Positions 1-10,893 of a stretch of 64,000 bases of DNA are shown in pieces. A program made the position numbers and the translations under genes. Source of the stretch: Turritopsis dohrnii (lineage: Eukaryota; Cnidaria; Hydrozoa; Anthoathecata; Oceaniidae); NCBI GenBank assembly GCA_027922465.2, contig BQMF02000043.1, positions 930,001-994,000 of the forward strand, read 5' to 3'. Within the stretch, counting starts at the first letter, position 1; the number at the start of each line of letters is the position of its first letter. Below the pieces are notes generated by a model that had not been told where the DNA came from, did not search any database, and saw only the letters and a list, made by a program, of their open reading frames with translations.

Positions 1-393
1 AAAATTTTTATATTACTTTAATCAGATAATGAATTCGCAATAAATCATAATAAACATTAAAAGCCATATATATATTTTATCGAAAATCAAAAGGTTTCCA
101 GATGAAAGCCATTGTCAGTGACTAGTATTTTTAACTCAGCTTTTGATTTCTAATAAAATATGTAATGGTTTTTAATGTTTATTTTCAATATCTGATGTTA
201 TTGTAATTCGGGATTTTAAGGACCAGTACAGAAAGATTAGGAAAAGACCATAAGACCAAGATTACTAATATTATTATTGTTTTCATTTTTCGAGGGACTT
301 CATTTTTAAGGGAAACAAGCCTTTTAGTATAAGAGGAATGGAATAAGACTTTTCAATTATTTCACAAAAGATGGATAAGTTGTATGAATCTAT
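1..393. other. ABCB8 intron sequence, nothing recognised
   Basis: AT-rich intron of the ABCB8-like gene. I see no exon with a credible splice pair and no repeat of the named families here. Confidence 0.5.
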
Positions 394-515
394 CCCAACC
401 GGCACATCTATTAAACAATCTCTGCAATGGAGTGCATTTCTTTAGAAATATACAGACAATTTTCAATAAAAATGCTCTCCGTCACAGTGACTTTTTGAAG
501 ATTTTGCCCACTGGG
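394..515 (-). mobile_element. CCCAGTGGG hairpin MITE, copy 1
   Basis: Minus-orientation copy in an ABCB8 intron, 36 bp from the exon ending at 552. Terminal bases TCCCA...TGGGA are flanked by TA on both sides. Confidence 0.85.
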
Positions 516-551
516 ATAACACCTTACTTACAGAAACAAAAAGGAAGTTAC

Positions 552-1711
552 CCTATCTCCTTGGATTCCATTGCAAATGCCCGTACTGTTCGGATGTTTC
601 CAACTGCCTCATCTGCAACAGCCATCGCAAGAGAAATTTGTTCCTGTGCTCTACGCGATATTTGCCTTAAGAACGACCCCAAGCCAGTTCCAATAAGGAT
701 TATTCCAGGCAACACCAACACCATTAAGCAGGTCAGCTTTGACGACAACTGATAAAGTGTGACACCACATCCTACGATTTGAGTGACACTACGGAGACCC
801 TGGGAAACAACTTGTTTGAAGGAGCTTTTAAAATCTTGTATGTCACTTGTTAATCTATAAAAAAGAAAACATTGTCGAAATCAGTTTAAAATGAACTTGA
901 AAAGTAAGAGTTATTGTTATTTGCCTTGGCTACATAAAGAGATTATCTGGCAAACGAAAAGGAAACATACATATCGTTGATACCTCGTTATAACTTCGCC
1001 AGTTTTGTGTTCATCAAAGAATCCAATGTCCTGCTCCAATAAGCATTTGAACAGCTTTACACGCATTCTAGTGGCTAGTCTTTCTCCAAAGGATGACAAT
1101 GCCGTTATATATACAAAGGTCAATATTGATTGCAGTGCATAGTGCAGTACTAAGCGTTTACAAGGATTATACAAGGTATCAAAAATACCAGTGGTTACTT
1201 GATTATTCCTAAGCAAATTTGAAATGGTATTTACTAAATCTCCTAATAAAATGGGCAACTTAATGTTGACAACAGCTACTGCAAATGCTGCTACTGTAGC
1301 TATTCCAAACAAAACAAGGTCCGGCTTCACAAATTCCCAGAGTAAGTTCCAATTAAATCGAGCCTCTTTTTTCTGTAAGATTTGCTGTTGCACTGATGCA
1401 ACACGGTTCTTGTGTGAAAGTTTCACACGGTCACAGTGAGCTGTATGGAAAAATAAATGTTTTGATGCTGGAAAAAGCACAAATAATCCAGCATATTTGA
1501 CATGTCGAAAATATGTTACATGATTGAACTTTGCGATGTTAAGCGCCTTTCCTCTCGTCCATGAGCCAAACGGCTGGAAGACAAATCTGTGAAACCAAGA
1601 AGAGACAAAATACCCATTAAACTTTGTCTGATAAAATGCATATTTACTGCACTGTTCCAATAACAGGAAAAAACTCCTAGTCCAAAAGTTTCTGTTCCGA
1701 TAGCTAGCCAT
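552..1711 (-). CDS. ABCB8: ABCB8-like mitochondrial ABC transporter, 5' part
   Basis: Half-size ABC transporter of the mitochondrial inner membrane (ABCB8, the membrane subunit of the mitochondrial ATP-sensitive potassium channel complex in mammals). Two exons are visible: 984-1711 and 552-854, joined in frame as ...[18 protein letters not shown].... From my knowledge of the human protein, stretches such as [35 protein letters not shown] and [19 protein letters not shown] match closely, so this is the membrane domain and the start of the following linker. The nucleotide-binding domain lies beyond the left edge. The first about 115 residues are rich in Arg, Lys, Phe and Ser with few acids, as expected for a mitochondrial import sequence. 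I chose Met at 1709-1711. An in-frame Met at 1741 lies inside a hairpin transposon two bases upstream. Confidence 0.88.
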
Positions 1712-1712
1712 A

Positions 1713-1824
1713 CCCGGTGGACAAAGTTGTTGAAAAATCACTTCAACTAATCACTTATAGAAATACACAGATTATTTTAAATGGTCTTTGCCAGACTGAC
1801 TTTTTGATAATTTTCCCCACTGGG
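1713..1824 (-). mobile_element. CCCAGTGGG hairpin MITE, copy 2, abutting ABCB8 start
   Basis: Diverged minus-orientation copy whose left end lies 2 bp from the proposed ABCB8 start codon. The reading frame is open into it and gains an upstream Met at 1741. Confidence 0.75.
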
Positions 1825-2663
1825 ATCTGATCTCTGAGCTCAACTGATGCAACCCTCGTAACTTTGACTTGTCGATACACATAAAAAAACTAAAACAAAA
1901 AAATACGTACCTGCTATTACAGATTGAATAATGTTGATACTGCTGCCAATAATTCTTCGTTAAAGTGCTCACTTGAATTCTTGCTTTTGCACCAATGCGA
2001 TGTGCAATGAAGTTCATCTTCTTAATGATAGTAAACTTACTTTCCAGGCCTTCCTAAAAGTAGAAAGCTTTCCGTTGAATTTCCAGTTGATAATTGTGGT
2101 GGAATACATAGCCTTTTTGTTCAGTATGTTTACCTCAAAACTTCAAAATAGCTTTTTGTTGATATTGACGAAACAACATAATAACAATTGACTGTGTACA
2201 CTTGATGTTTTACGAATTACATGTTGTCTTTATGGACTTCCTTTTTGAACTGAAAGAAAAAAAAACAACATTAAAAAAAGTTAGGACTTTTTGAGATGAC
2301 AATATAGTATAACAAATTACACCTTTAAAAAGATTATGAGTTTTCCACTAATAAAATAATAGAGTTCGCCAGAATGTAACTAGTTATATTTTGAGCATGA
2401 AATCCACAGATATCATACATGGAATAATTTATGTGTGAAGATATTTTCGTGTACACCCAAAATGACCTAATTTCAGTATGGATCTTTCTTATCAAAAGTC
2501 TCCAACAGGCAAAAGACACAGGCTCGGTTTTTGGACAGAGACACTTAAACAGCGATATTGAGTGGGTCTGGAAACAATATAACTATTTTTTGTAGATCAA
2601 TTTTTGGTCAAGTCACACGGATGAAAACTGTGAAAATCAATTCATAAAAGCAGGATGTGGGCA

Positions 2664-2901
2664 GTACCCAAGGTCTAATCTAGAATGAAAGAACAGCATC
2701 CGGCAGAAGGGCACATCATGAACATCAAAGGGCAACTTTTTTAGGAAAAGGGCAACCTGAGCTTAATTTTGGTTGGTTAAACCTGTGACCCCACTATACA
2801 AGAGTGATTTTTGAAGTTTTTAAATTGAGACAAATTTTTTTAAAAAAAGCGAGCGTCCAATCAACAGACACTCCTTTGGCTTAGATTAGACCCTGAGTAC
2901 C
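2664..2901. repeat. Possible foldback element
   Basis: Lies between ABCB8 and ARP5. The ends are inverted copies of about 18 bp with core GGTCTAATCTA (left) and TAGATTAGACC (right). No clear target duplication. The rest of 1825-3006 shows no gene. Confidence 0.4.
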
Positions 2902-3006
2902 TATTAGACTTAACGAGACACAATGAGAAAACAGATACAGTTTAAGCTTCTGATACCATGTAACAGATTTTACTTTCATGAAACACAATGTTTACATCAT
3001 GAAAGG

Positions 3007-4932
3007 TTATTCATCAAATGGAACAAAGAGATTAGAACATTTGTGTTCCTTTATATAACCAACTCCTTGCTCTTCGTAGTCCTTGACATCAATTGAGATA
3101 TCTTCCAAGTTAGGGAAGTTTTTTACAAATTTTGCTGCACCATGCCAACTATCTAAAAGACTGTCTTTAGCTTGTATGACATTGAATTTAGTCTGAAAAG
3201 GAAGTATAGCCATCAACTCTGTCTCCAATCGCTCCTTAAAGCCAGATACCTGTGAAAGTCCCCCCATAACAAAGACATTTTCGACAAGTTTATCTCTAGT
3301 TTCCTCGTCGTAGTTTTTCAAAACATATTCAATCATTCCAATGAGTCCTTCTTGTTCTAAGCCGGTCATGCTTGGTTGATACAGAAGTTCAGGAATGCGA
3401 ATGTGTTCTGTATCATAAGGTAAGTATTGATATTTTTGCCCACGCCCAATCATTAACCGATTTATCAACAATTGGTACTGACTCAAGGATTGATCAATTT
3501 CATTCAAACGTTCCTGTTCTTGTTCTTCCTCTGACTCGCTGCCATCTTTATTTATAAATTTGTAGACATCCCAATCTTCATCGTTCATACCAAAGGTATC
3601 TTCTTTATTTGACTTTTCATTTAATTTTCCAGCTTTTGCTAGCTGGCTCAAAATTCTCATTCGTTCTTTGGAAGCATAGCTTTTACGCTTATTCAACGCT
3701 TGCTTGCGTTGAACTCTTGACCTTCTTTTATCAATCAGCGAAAGTTTTTCTTCTTCTAAAGATGAAACCAACTTTTCTACCTCCTCAACAGTTGCATCAT
3801 CAGCATTCAAGTCTTCCTGACTGTCTGAGCTCAGCTCTTTATAATATAAAACACTTTTAGCTTTTCTACTAGAAATTTTCTCTTTCAGTTCATCAACAAT
3901 TTGGTGCAAGTCATTTTCACTGCGCAATCCTTCAGATTTTAATTGGGTTTTAAAAGCTGTAGGGTTGCTAGATTCCAATGCCTGAATGTTTTGAAGTTTT
4001 GCCAGTTGCTCTTCCTCCTTTTTGATCTTCTCTTCACGTTTTCGCTGATTTATTTCTTTTAAACGTCTTGCTTGAAGTTTTCGAAGCTCCAAATCCTTTT
4101 CAGTGGTTGCATTAATTACTGGCAACTGCATCCCCAATGCATGTTTATCATAAAAGGACTTGTCTTTCCACTTCAACAGCTCCTCTTGATAGTTTTCAGC
4201 CATATAAGTGTGGCCTACTAACAGTTCCTGTGCTCTAGACAAATTTAAAACTGAACTGTGGTTAGGATATTTAAGCTGAAGCAAACGTCGTAAATAAATC
4301 ATCATATTGAGACCACCAAGATTTAATCGGCGACATGCAGAAGGATCAAATTTACCGTCAATAATGGGTAAAACATGTGATGTTTGGTATCCAGTCCTCA
4401 CAATCAAACCATTATCCACTGTTGGACAGTTGTGATAAAAGCTATACAGTGCATCTACACCATAAAGAACTCTAGGGACACCATAACACTCAAACAGTAA
4501 TTCAGACATACTCTGACGAAATGTATTAGGTATGCAAACAGCTTCAGTGATGCAAACAGGGTGCTGAACTCTTTCATCTGTGTCAACACCAAGGTGAGAA
4601 AAGACATAATCAAAGCTGCATTCTTGGGTATCAAAATGGGTAACCACATCCATGTCAAATTGGGTACGTATATTCCATTTACCATCCTCCAGTTCTCTGA
4701 TATCATTTCCAAAGTAATAATTACTAGATGCATCACTCTCTTTCTTCCCACGGTATTTTGCAATGAGATTTCGAAACTTAAGCTTAGGTTCAGTATCAAT
4801 TGACCAGCCTGCACGGCATGTGTGACTTCCATTATCAATTATAATGCAAGCATCCTTGAGACCTTTTTTGCTGTATTTATAAACTGGGTCTGATGTAAAT
4901 TCTAAATCTTTAAACTCGAATATGTTTTGCAT
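3007..4932 (-). CDS. ACTR5: Actin-related protein 5 (INO80 subunit), single exon
   Basis: ARP5 is the nuclear actin-related subunit of the INO80 chromatin remodeller, needed for nucleosome sliding and DNA repair. The 641-residue reading frame has no intron. The split actin fold is visible: N-terminal IIDNGSHTCRAGW (about residues 30-42), HPVCITEAVC and MSELLFECYGVPRVLYGVD (about 120-160), NLGG near 205, then a long charged lysine/glutamate-rich insertion (about 285-470), then the C-terminal half with VFVMGGLSQVSGFKERLE and DSWHGAAKF, ending in KEHKCSNLFVPFDE. The insertion between actin subdomains and this tail are typical of ARP5. Start chosen at 4930-4932 (MQNIFEFKD, as in family members). 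A Met ten codons upstream is less likely because a good splice-acceptor sequence, TTATTGTAG, sits between them. Confidence 0.95.
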   Translation of the reverse strand: MQNIFEFKDLEFTSDPVYKYSKKGLKDACIIIDNGSHTCRAGWSIDTEPKLKFRNLIAKYRGKKESDASSNYYFGNDIRELEDGKWNIRTQFDMDVVTHFDTQECSFDYVFSHLGVDTDERVQHPVCITEAVCIPNTFRQSMSELLFECYGVPRVLYGVDALYSFYHNCPTVDNGLIVRTGYQTSHVLPIIDGKFDPSACRRLNLGGLNMMIYLRRLLQLKYPNHSSVLNLSRAQELLVGHTYMAENYQEELLKWKDKSFYDKHALGMQLPVINATTEKDLELRKLQARRLKEINQRKREEKIKKEEEQLAKLQNIQALESSNPTAFKTQLKSEGLRSENDLHQIVDELKEKISSRKAKSVLYYKELSSDSQEDLNADDATVEEVEKLVSSLEEEKLSLIDKRRSRVQRKQALNKRKSYASKERMRILSQLAKAGKLNEKSNKEDTFGMNDEDWDVYKFINKDGSESEEEQEQERLNEIDQSLSQYQLLINRLMIGRGQKYQYLPYDTEHIRIPELLYQPSMTGLEQEGLIGMIEYVLKNYDEETRDKLVENVFVMGGLSQVSGFKERLETELMAILPFQTKFNVIQAKDSLLDSWHGAAKFVKNFPNLEDISIDVKDYEEQGVGYIKEHKCSNLFVPFDE

Positions 4933-5899
4933 TGTTGTGCCTACAATAAAGAATAAAATCATTCAGAAAATAAAACTTTAGCACCTATCTGGTGAAGCTC
5001 TGATTATTTAAGCTAGTCCCTCCAATATTTGCTCTTGTTTTTGTCCCTTATACATTCTCCCATTTTTCAACCAAGTTGATATTGGATTTAAATATGCACA
5101 AATAAAGTTTGACAAAAATCAATATATTGGCTAAAATCAACTCCGACTCTCCTGGACACATTTTGTAAGAGTTTTGCTCCCTAAATTTCTAGCCCCTCAC
5201 ATCCTTCGGGTGACACTGTATCCGGTGCTTAAACTCACATGACAGAATTTAAAAAGGTTCTGCAATGAGCTTGGCTTCTACTGTTTTCCAAATAATAAAA
5301 TGTCCTGATTGGTAAAAAGAGTATATTGTTTAGGGGTCAGTCACAAATCGATTTTAGGTTCAGATAACGTCATTATGACATTAGTGGGTGGGTGGGTTAA
5401 TTCAAGTGACGATAAAAAATTTATAACAGAAACATCGATTTTGGAAGTGATTTGAATGATTTAAACATAAAGATTCTCTGGTTCATTTTCTTGCAAGATT
5501 TCCCGATTGTGGTAATTGAGGTAATTGACGTTATGAGTGGTGGGTGGGTGGGGTACTATTCGTAACGTCATATGACGTTATTTGAACCTAAAATCAATTT
5601 GTGACTGACCCCTTAGAAAAGGTCATTTTATGTTTTAGAATCCTTAAAAGCGAGCAAAGCTGTATATTTTGGAGATCTAGCTTTTACGTCACCACGAAAC
5701 TTTTCTGTGTTCCCTTGGCGGTCACAATCAAGAATTCCATTATAATTATCCATAAAACCTTACATGCTCACTGTGCACGCGATATTACTTGCCTTCGCCA
5801 GTAAGTCTGAGTGTCATGTACTACCACCCGATTTTAAAATAACGCCCAAAGACTTTTCGGTGAATGAATGGTGTATGAAACCTTGTAAAAGTTTACAAG
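4933..5899. promoter_or_regulatory. Divergent intergenic region between ARP5 and Phafin
   Basis: The two start codons are 967 bp apart, head to head, so the region should hold both promoters. On the minus strand a polypyrimidine tract and TTATTGTAG lie 7 bases before the ARP5 ATG, suggesting a 5'-UTR intron or a spliced-leader acceptor. A foldback transposon fills 5333-5612. I see no clear TATA box. Confidence 0.5.
5333..5612. mobile_element. PIF/Harbinger-like foldback MITE
   Basis: Terminal inverted repeats GGGGTCAGTCACAAAT at both ends, extending with mismatches to about 40 bp. Flanked by TTA at 5330-5332 and 5613-5615, the 3-bp target duplication typical of PIF/Harbinger. It carries no coding sequence. 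Confidence 0.75.
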
Positions 5900-8523
5900 A
5901 TGGTGGACAGACTGGGTGAGACCTAATTTCTGTTTTGTTTTCTCAAAAACTTTATTTGCAATATGTCATATTTTAACAAGAAGTGCTTATCCAGTAGAAA
6001 ATGTGAAATATATTTAATTTAAAGAGGCCTATACCTTTTCAGAGGGAATCATTTTTTCACCACTTTTGCAACATTTTTTTCTGAGAAATCCTCCCCTCTT
6101 CTCTTCTTCTTCATTAATCATTTATGCTATTTGTTCAAACACTGTGAATGAACATGTCATTTTTACAAAAAATTCTAAATTTGTTAGAAAATTTTTATTT
6201 TAGCAAATACTGAAGAGAATACTCGTAGAATAAAGAATGTTGAAGATTGTTTCGGTGCTTCTGGACAGGTTTTTTGGATTCATATTATTTCACATAGTTT
6301 GTTGGCAAAAATACAACTCATTGAATATTAATTGAGCTTTACTTCATTTCAGCCTCTCACGAAAGCTGGACGTGTTTTAGTTGGTGAGGGAGTACTCACT
6401 AAGTTATGTCGGAAAAAACCTAAGCCCAGACAGGTATATACTTTTGATTCTGTTGCCTGAAAGAGATTATTATGTGTACAGTAGAGAAAAAAATTTCATT
6501 TTATATGCATTTTAAATTCTTGTTCTAGTTTTTCCTCTTTAACGACATCTTAATCTATGGAAATATTATCATAAATAAGAAAAAGGTAAGTTTGAATGTC
6601 TGGTATTATTTATGACTTAATATTTGTTTGCTCTTGGAAAGCCAAAGTCAAAAATTGTTATTACTATGTACTTATCAAACTGGTCTTTGGGACTGAATTG
6701 AAACTATATCTACGATCTCTCTCTACGTATGTTTCCGATGTAATATTCTATTGACTATATAGAAGGCATCAGTTGCTCAAAATGTGTATATATTGAATCT
6801 GCAAGTAATATGTAGTACGTTCTATTGACTCCTTTATCTTTTGGTTATTATTTAGTACAACAAACAACACATTCTCCCTCTGGAGGAAGTAAAGATTATT
6901 GGTTTAGACAATGATGGCAGTAAGTATTTGAGTTAGCTCATGCATCTTGCATAATTCTTTTTAAATATTTGGCTTTCTGATTCATGATGTAAAGGTTGTC
7001 AATCAGTCAATATGGGCCTTGTGACGTTTTCATAGATTTTCGGAACGGCTGGCAAATAATTAGTGCAAGTAAATCATTTGCAGTTTACGCTGCTACATCA
7101 ACAGAAAAGCAAGAATGGATGGCACATATAAACAAATGTATTACAGACTTATTGAAAAAAAGTAAGTTTTTATTCATATGATTGTGAAATTCCCCTTATT
7201 GATGTTTGATAAGTTGTTGTTGTTTTTCCATGAAGCCGGTAAAAAGCCTTCCGAAGACGAAGCTGCTGTGTGGGTACCTGACCATAGCGCTAATATTTGC
7301 ATGAATTGCAACAAGACCAAATTCACACCAATCATTAGAAGGGTATGAATGTGCTATGAACATTTATTTTGTTGAAAATTGTGAAATAATGGTTTTCCTT
7401 TTACCGATATCGAGCTCAAAAGAAATGTTTCTCTTAGCATCACTGTCGCCGTTGTGGTTCTGTTGTTTGTGGAGCATGCTCTAGTAAGAAGTTCCTTATA
7501 CCACACATCTCATCAAAGCCAGTCCGAGTATGTGACAAGTGCTATGATAAAATGTCCAGCGGGCAAGTGAAGCCTGATGATCCAGTCACCATGGATGAGA
7601 AGACAGCTGAAAAAGTAGAACCAGGTAAAAAATTTGTGTTCTTTATTATAAATATTACAATAAAGAAATATTATATATTATATATTTTTTTTATTAACAA
7701 CGATCAGTAAGTCAGTTGAGGTTATTTTATTTGATAATTCGACCTGCACGTTCCAGAGCTCATCTATTGTGTTCTTTTGCTTATGTTTTCGGATTTTCTT
7801 TTGTTTACTTTTTCGGATTTTCTTAGTTTGTTTGAACTTAATTTTCATTCTCACCTTAGATGCAACAGGAAGTTTGACAAGAAATCAGGCCGAGAAGATA
7901 ACAGAGAGTGGTTCATCTGCGGAAGAGAGTGAAGATGAAGAAAACACCGCTGGAGACGTAACGGTATCCTTTTTTATCATTATACATCTCATTGAAAGAT
8001 GGTATAAAGCATAGGAGTCTTTCTATCTTAAACCAATAGAGGCTTTTTGAAAAGGGGAAAAATAGATAGGATACTACTTTCAATGTGCCCAAGACAGTTG
8101 TTGGAACACTCTCCAGTTTTACCCTCCAGGTAGCCAGCTGCTTGTTTGGGAAAGTCTAAGAAATCTTATAGGATTCCCCCTAAATTTTCAATAGACCTTT
8201 CCCAAATTAACGCTAGCTGGTAATGCATAGTGTTCCGGTTTTGTTTTGTTGTTTTGTTATTTCTGTTGCAAAGTGGAATTATAATGAGCACCAATGCAAT
8301 GCATGTTGGGTACTTCATTTCAAATCTGAAATGATTGAGCTGTAACAAGATAAGGATAGTTCATCTGATGCTCTTCATGTTTTTATAGCCGACATTTTAC
8401 GAGAAGTCAGAAAGTGTGCCTGTCAAGGAATCCTCAACAATCAAAGAACCTGGTGCAGCCACTGAAAAAGCTGAGAGCACCGAGGCACCAAGTGAACCTG
8501 AAAACAAAATGGAGGTTTCCTGA
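5900..8523 (+). CDS. PLEKHF2: Phafin-type PH and FYVE domain protein
   Basis: Phafins are small endosomal adaptors that bind phosphatidylinositol 3-phosphate through a PH and a FYVE domain and act in endosome fusion and autophagy. Ten exons: 5900-5915, 6204-6268, 6353-6433, 6529-6585, 6856-6919, 7036-7161, 7236-7342, 7438-7624, 7860-7963, 8389-8523. They total 942 nt (313 residues plus stop) with consistent phases and GT-AG ends. The start reads [15 protein letters not shown], nearly the vertebrate start. The PH domain spans about residues 30-130 and ends [16 protein letters not shown]. The FYVE zinc finger (about 147-210) keeps [22 protein letters not shown] and RVCDKCY. An acidic Ser/Thr/Glu-rich tail makes the protein about 60 residues longer than vertebrate Phafin-2. 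Whether it is closer to PLEKHF1 or PLEKHF2 is not settled. Confidence 0.92.
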
Positions 8524-8548
8524 ACAAAGAACTTCTACTAGGAAAAAA

Positions 8549-8671
8549 CCCAGTGGTCAAAATTCGTTGAAAAATCCCTGCGAAAGAGTGCTTCTTTATA
8601 GAAATATATGCACATTATTCAATAAAAATGCTCTTCATCGTAGTGACTTTTGAACGATTTTGCCAGCTGGG
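8549..8671 (-). mobile_element. CCCAGTGGG hairpin MITE, copy 3, in Phafin 3' UTR
   Basis: Minus-orientation copy starting 26 bp after the Phafin stop. It carries AATAAA at 8621-8626 on the gene's coding strand, a candidate polyadenylation signal. Confidence 0.85.
8621..8626 (+). terminator. Candidate polyadenylation signal AATAAA
   Basis: Canonical AATAAA about 98 nt after the Phafin stop codon, located inside the hairpin MITE. Use of this signal is inference. Confidence 0.4.
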
Positions 8672-9155
8672 AATATGCTTATGAAGTGGTGAACTGCATA
8701 CACACATCAAGATTTTGTCCCTATTTTCGGCTGTATTCAGCCTGTTCATTCAAGCTCCATTATCTATAGTCCTTTCTCAGTGAAAACTCCCAGTCGTTCT
8801 TGAAAGAACGAGACAAAGGGTTTTTTTTCTCCAGCAAATGAATCACCGAACAAGTATTTCCAGGTAAGCACCACCGCGTACTTTTGATGATCTGTAAACC
8901 TTGAAGAATGAATTTCACAACACACAAATTGATGTACTTTTTTTAATGATGGGTTTTATAGGTCAACTTGTATTTTTCACTTTGTATATTTTGATGTAAT
9001 AGGTTTGATTGATTTCTAGGTTTTTGTTAGAGGTAATTAGCTCTTCATGACACACACTCCAATATAATTCCAATTCGTGATAATGTTTCATAATAATATA
9101 TATACATCTTTCTGTATGTTATGGTAAATGCTCAAGGTCAGCATATATAATGGGG

Positions 9156-9932
9156 CCCAGTGGGTAATTTCGTTTAAATCTCTGCGAAGTAGTGCTTCTT
9201 TATAGAAATATGCACACTATTTCTATAAAAGTGCTCTTAGTCTTACTTTGAAGTCAGAAACTTTCGCGGGAAGAAAGTTTCGCGGATCGGCGAATCCGCG
9301 AAATTTTTGCATTTCGCGGGAAAAAACTTTTGCGGATGACCAATTTTTAAAATCTTCGCGGGAAAAAACTTTCGCGGCTGACCAACTTAAAAAGATTTCG
9401 TGGGAAAAAACTTTCGCGGAAGCAAACAAAGAAAGGACAAAATATTTGGTAATCTCAGTTTGTTTTTTTTTTTAATCTATTTCCACAATATCTGGAATAT
9501 ATTTGGAATATAACCGCAATATATTTGAGCTGATTGCTAGATTTGACGATGAAAAGAAGAATAAATACTCATTTTATATCTTGTATACTTTGAAAAGAAA
9601 AAAAGAACCAATAAGATCTATATCTTTTACATTTAATTACTTGATTACTTTAAAGTACCTGGAAAGAAAGTACTGCAAAAAATTGTAATATTTCATGACA
9701 AAAAACTTTCGCGGATCAGGCATTTCGAAAAAATTCGCGGGAAAAAACTTTCGCGGATAGGCCATTTTAAAATATTTCGCGGGAAAAAACTTTCGCGGAT
9801 CAGGCATTTTGAAAAATTTCGCGGAAAAAACTTTCGCGAAAAGGGCAAAAAAAACGCGAAACCGCGAAAGTTTCTTCCCGCGAAAGTTTCTGACTTTAAA
9901 GTAGTGCTTTTTGAAGATTTTGCCCACTGGGG
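9156..9932 (-). mobile_element. CCCAGTGGG hairpin MITE, copy 4, interrupted
   Basis: Left part 9156-9245 and right part 9902-9932 form one minus-orientation copy split by a 656-bp element. Joining them across a single TA restores the usual order of the hairpin. Confidence 0.8.
9246..9901. mobile_element. TA-flanked CTTTCGCGG foldback transposon
   Basis: Non-coding element with about 40-bp terminal inverted repeats starting CTTTRAAGTCAGAAACTTT and continuing CGCGGGAAGAAA. Subterminal CTTTCGCGGGAAAAAA-type units recur many times at both ends around a 250-bp AT-rich middle. Flanked by TA at 9244-9245 and 9902-9903. The short open frames inside it are made of the repeat units and are not taken as genes. 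Confidence 0.82.
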
Positions 9933-10123
9933 GGTGCTTTATCAGGAAAATTCCAAATAGGGTGGAGGGCGTTTATTCAAGAAGGGTGCTATATTGAGCA
10001 TATACTTTTATAACAGTAATACACTCTCGTTTTTATCAGCATGATGTTCTTAAAACTCAGGCTCAGTGTGCTTAAGAAAACGTTGTTTTTCAGTCTCGAA
10101 TATTCTGAACATATCCTTCTACA

Positions 10124-10252
10124 CCACGGGCAAATTTGTTGGTTAATCACTGCGGTGGAGTATATTTTTAACCAAGGCCACGCAAATGTACACACCATTT
10201 AAATGGAAACGCACTCCATCGCAGTGACATTTTGACAAAATTGCACACTGGG
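10124..10252 (-). mobile_element. CCCAGTGGG hairpin MITE, copy 5
   Basis: Intergenic minus-orientation copy with a diverged left end and an intact right end (CACTGGG). A stub of the right end alone recurs at about 10334-10351. Confidence 0.75.
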
Positions 10253-10791
10253 TAGTATAATTATAACAATGATGGTAATCTAAAGACTGAAGTACATTAT
10301 TAGTTTAAATGAGAATCAGTTTCATTTTCTTTATGACGATTTTGCCCTCTGGGACTATGTTTCTATTTATGACGATTATTTAATTCGCTATGTATCACGT
10401 TTTCTTTTATTTCGAACAATTTAAACTGATCCATGAAATGATAATGTATTTCAGCCTCAGAGTATTCTTAAAATTTGGGACTTCTTCAGCCTTGGTGTGC
10501 CAACATAAATGCTTTTATAAGAGAGAGAGTCCTGGTATTTGTGTGACTGCATGACCTCTGTAGAATGACCATCTATTTTACGTTACTATTGCTTTTGTAA
10601 TTTTTTTTATGAATTTTGCCTATTTTTTTACGACGAAAAATTTGCCAAAGATACTAAAAAAGCCTCATTTTTTTCTAATGAAGTAGGAGAAACGATATCT
10701 CCCTTGATCAGCGTATCAATTTTTGTGGTATTTTCACAATAATACAATCCCTTCGAGAAGCCGACAACCTCGTAAGCAAAAAGACATCCCT

Positions 10792-10884
10792 CAACCTCGA
10801 ACCCAGGGTCTCTTGCCTTTTCGATATACGGGATGGCGGCGAAGAAGTATATCAAAAAGGCAAGAAACCCTCGGTTCGAGGTTG
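10792..10884. mobile_element. CAACCTCGAACCCAGGG foldback MITE, copy a
   Basis: About 25-bp inverted ends (CAACCTCGAACC...GGTTCGAGGTTG). Flanking 9-mers GACATCCCT (10783-10791) and GACATTCCT (10885-10893) match at 8 of 9 positions. Confidence 0.75.
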
Positions 10885-10893
10885 GACATTCCT

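Noticed and set aside
1772..2017. 81-codon frame upstream of ABCB8
   Set aside because: No similarity to the transporter, overlaps the MITE and has no credible donor toward the ABCB8 exon.
4930..4962. Upstream start MILFFIVGTT for ARP5
   Set aside because: Family members begin near MxxxxFEFxD, and a splice-acceptor-like TTATTGTAG falls between the two Met codons.
9223..9927. Open frames reading FSREKTFAAD and KFFPAKYFKM
   Set aside because: They are translations of the CTTTCGCGG repeat units inside a transposon.
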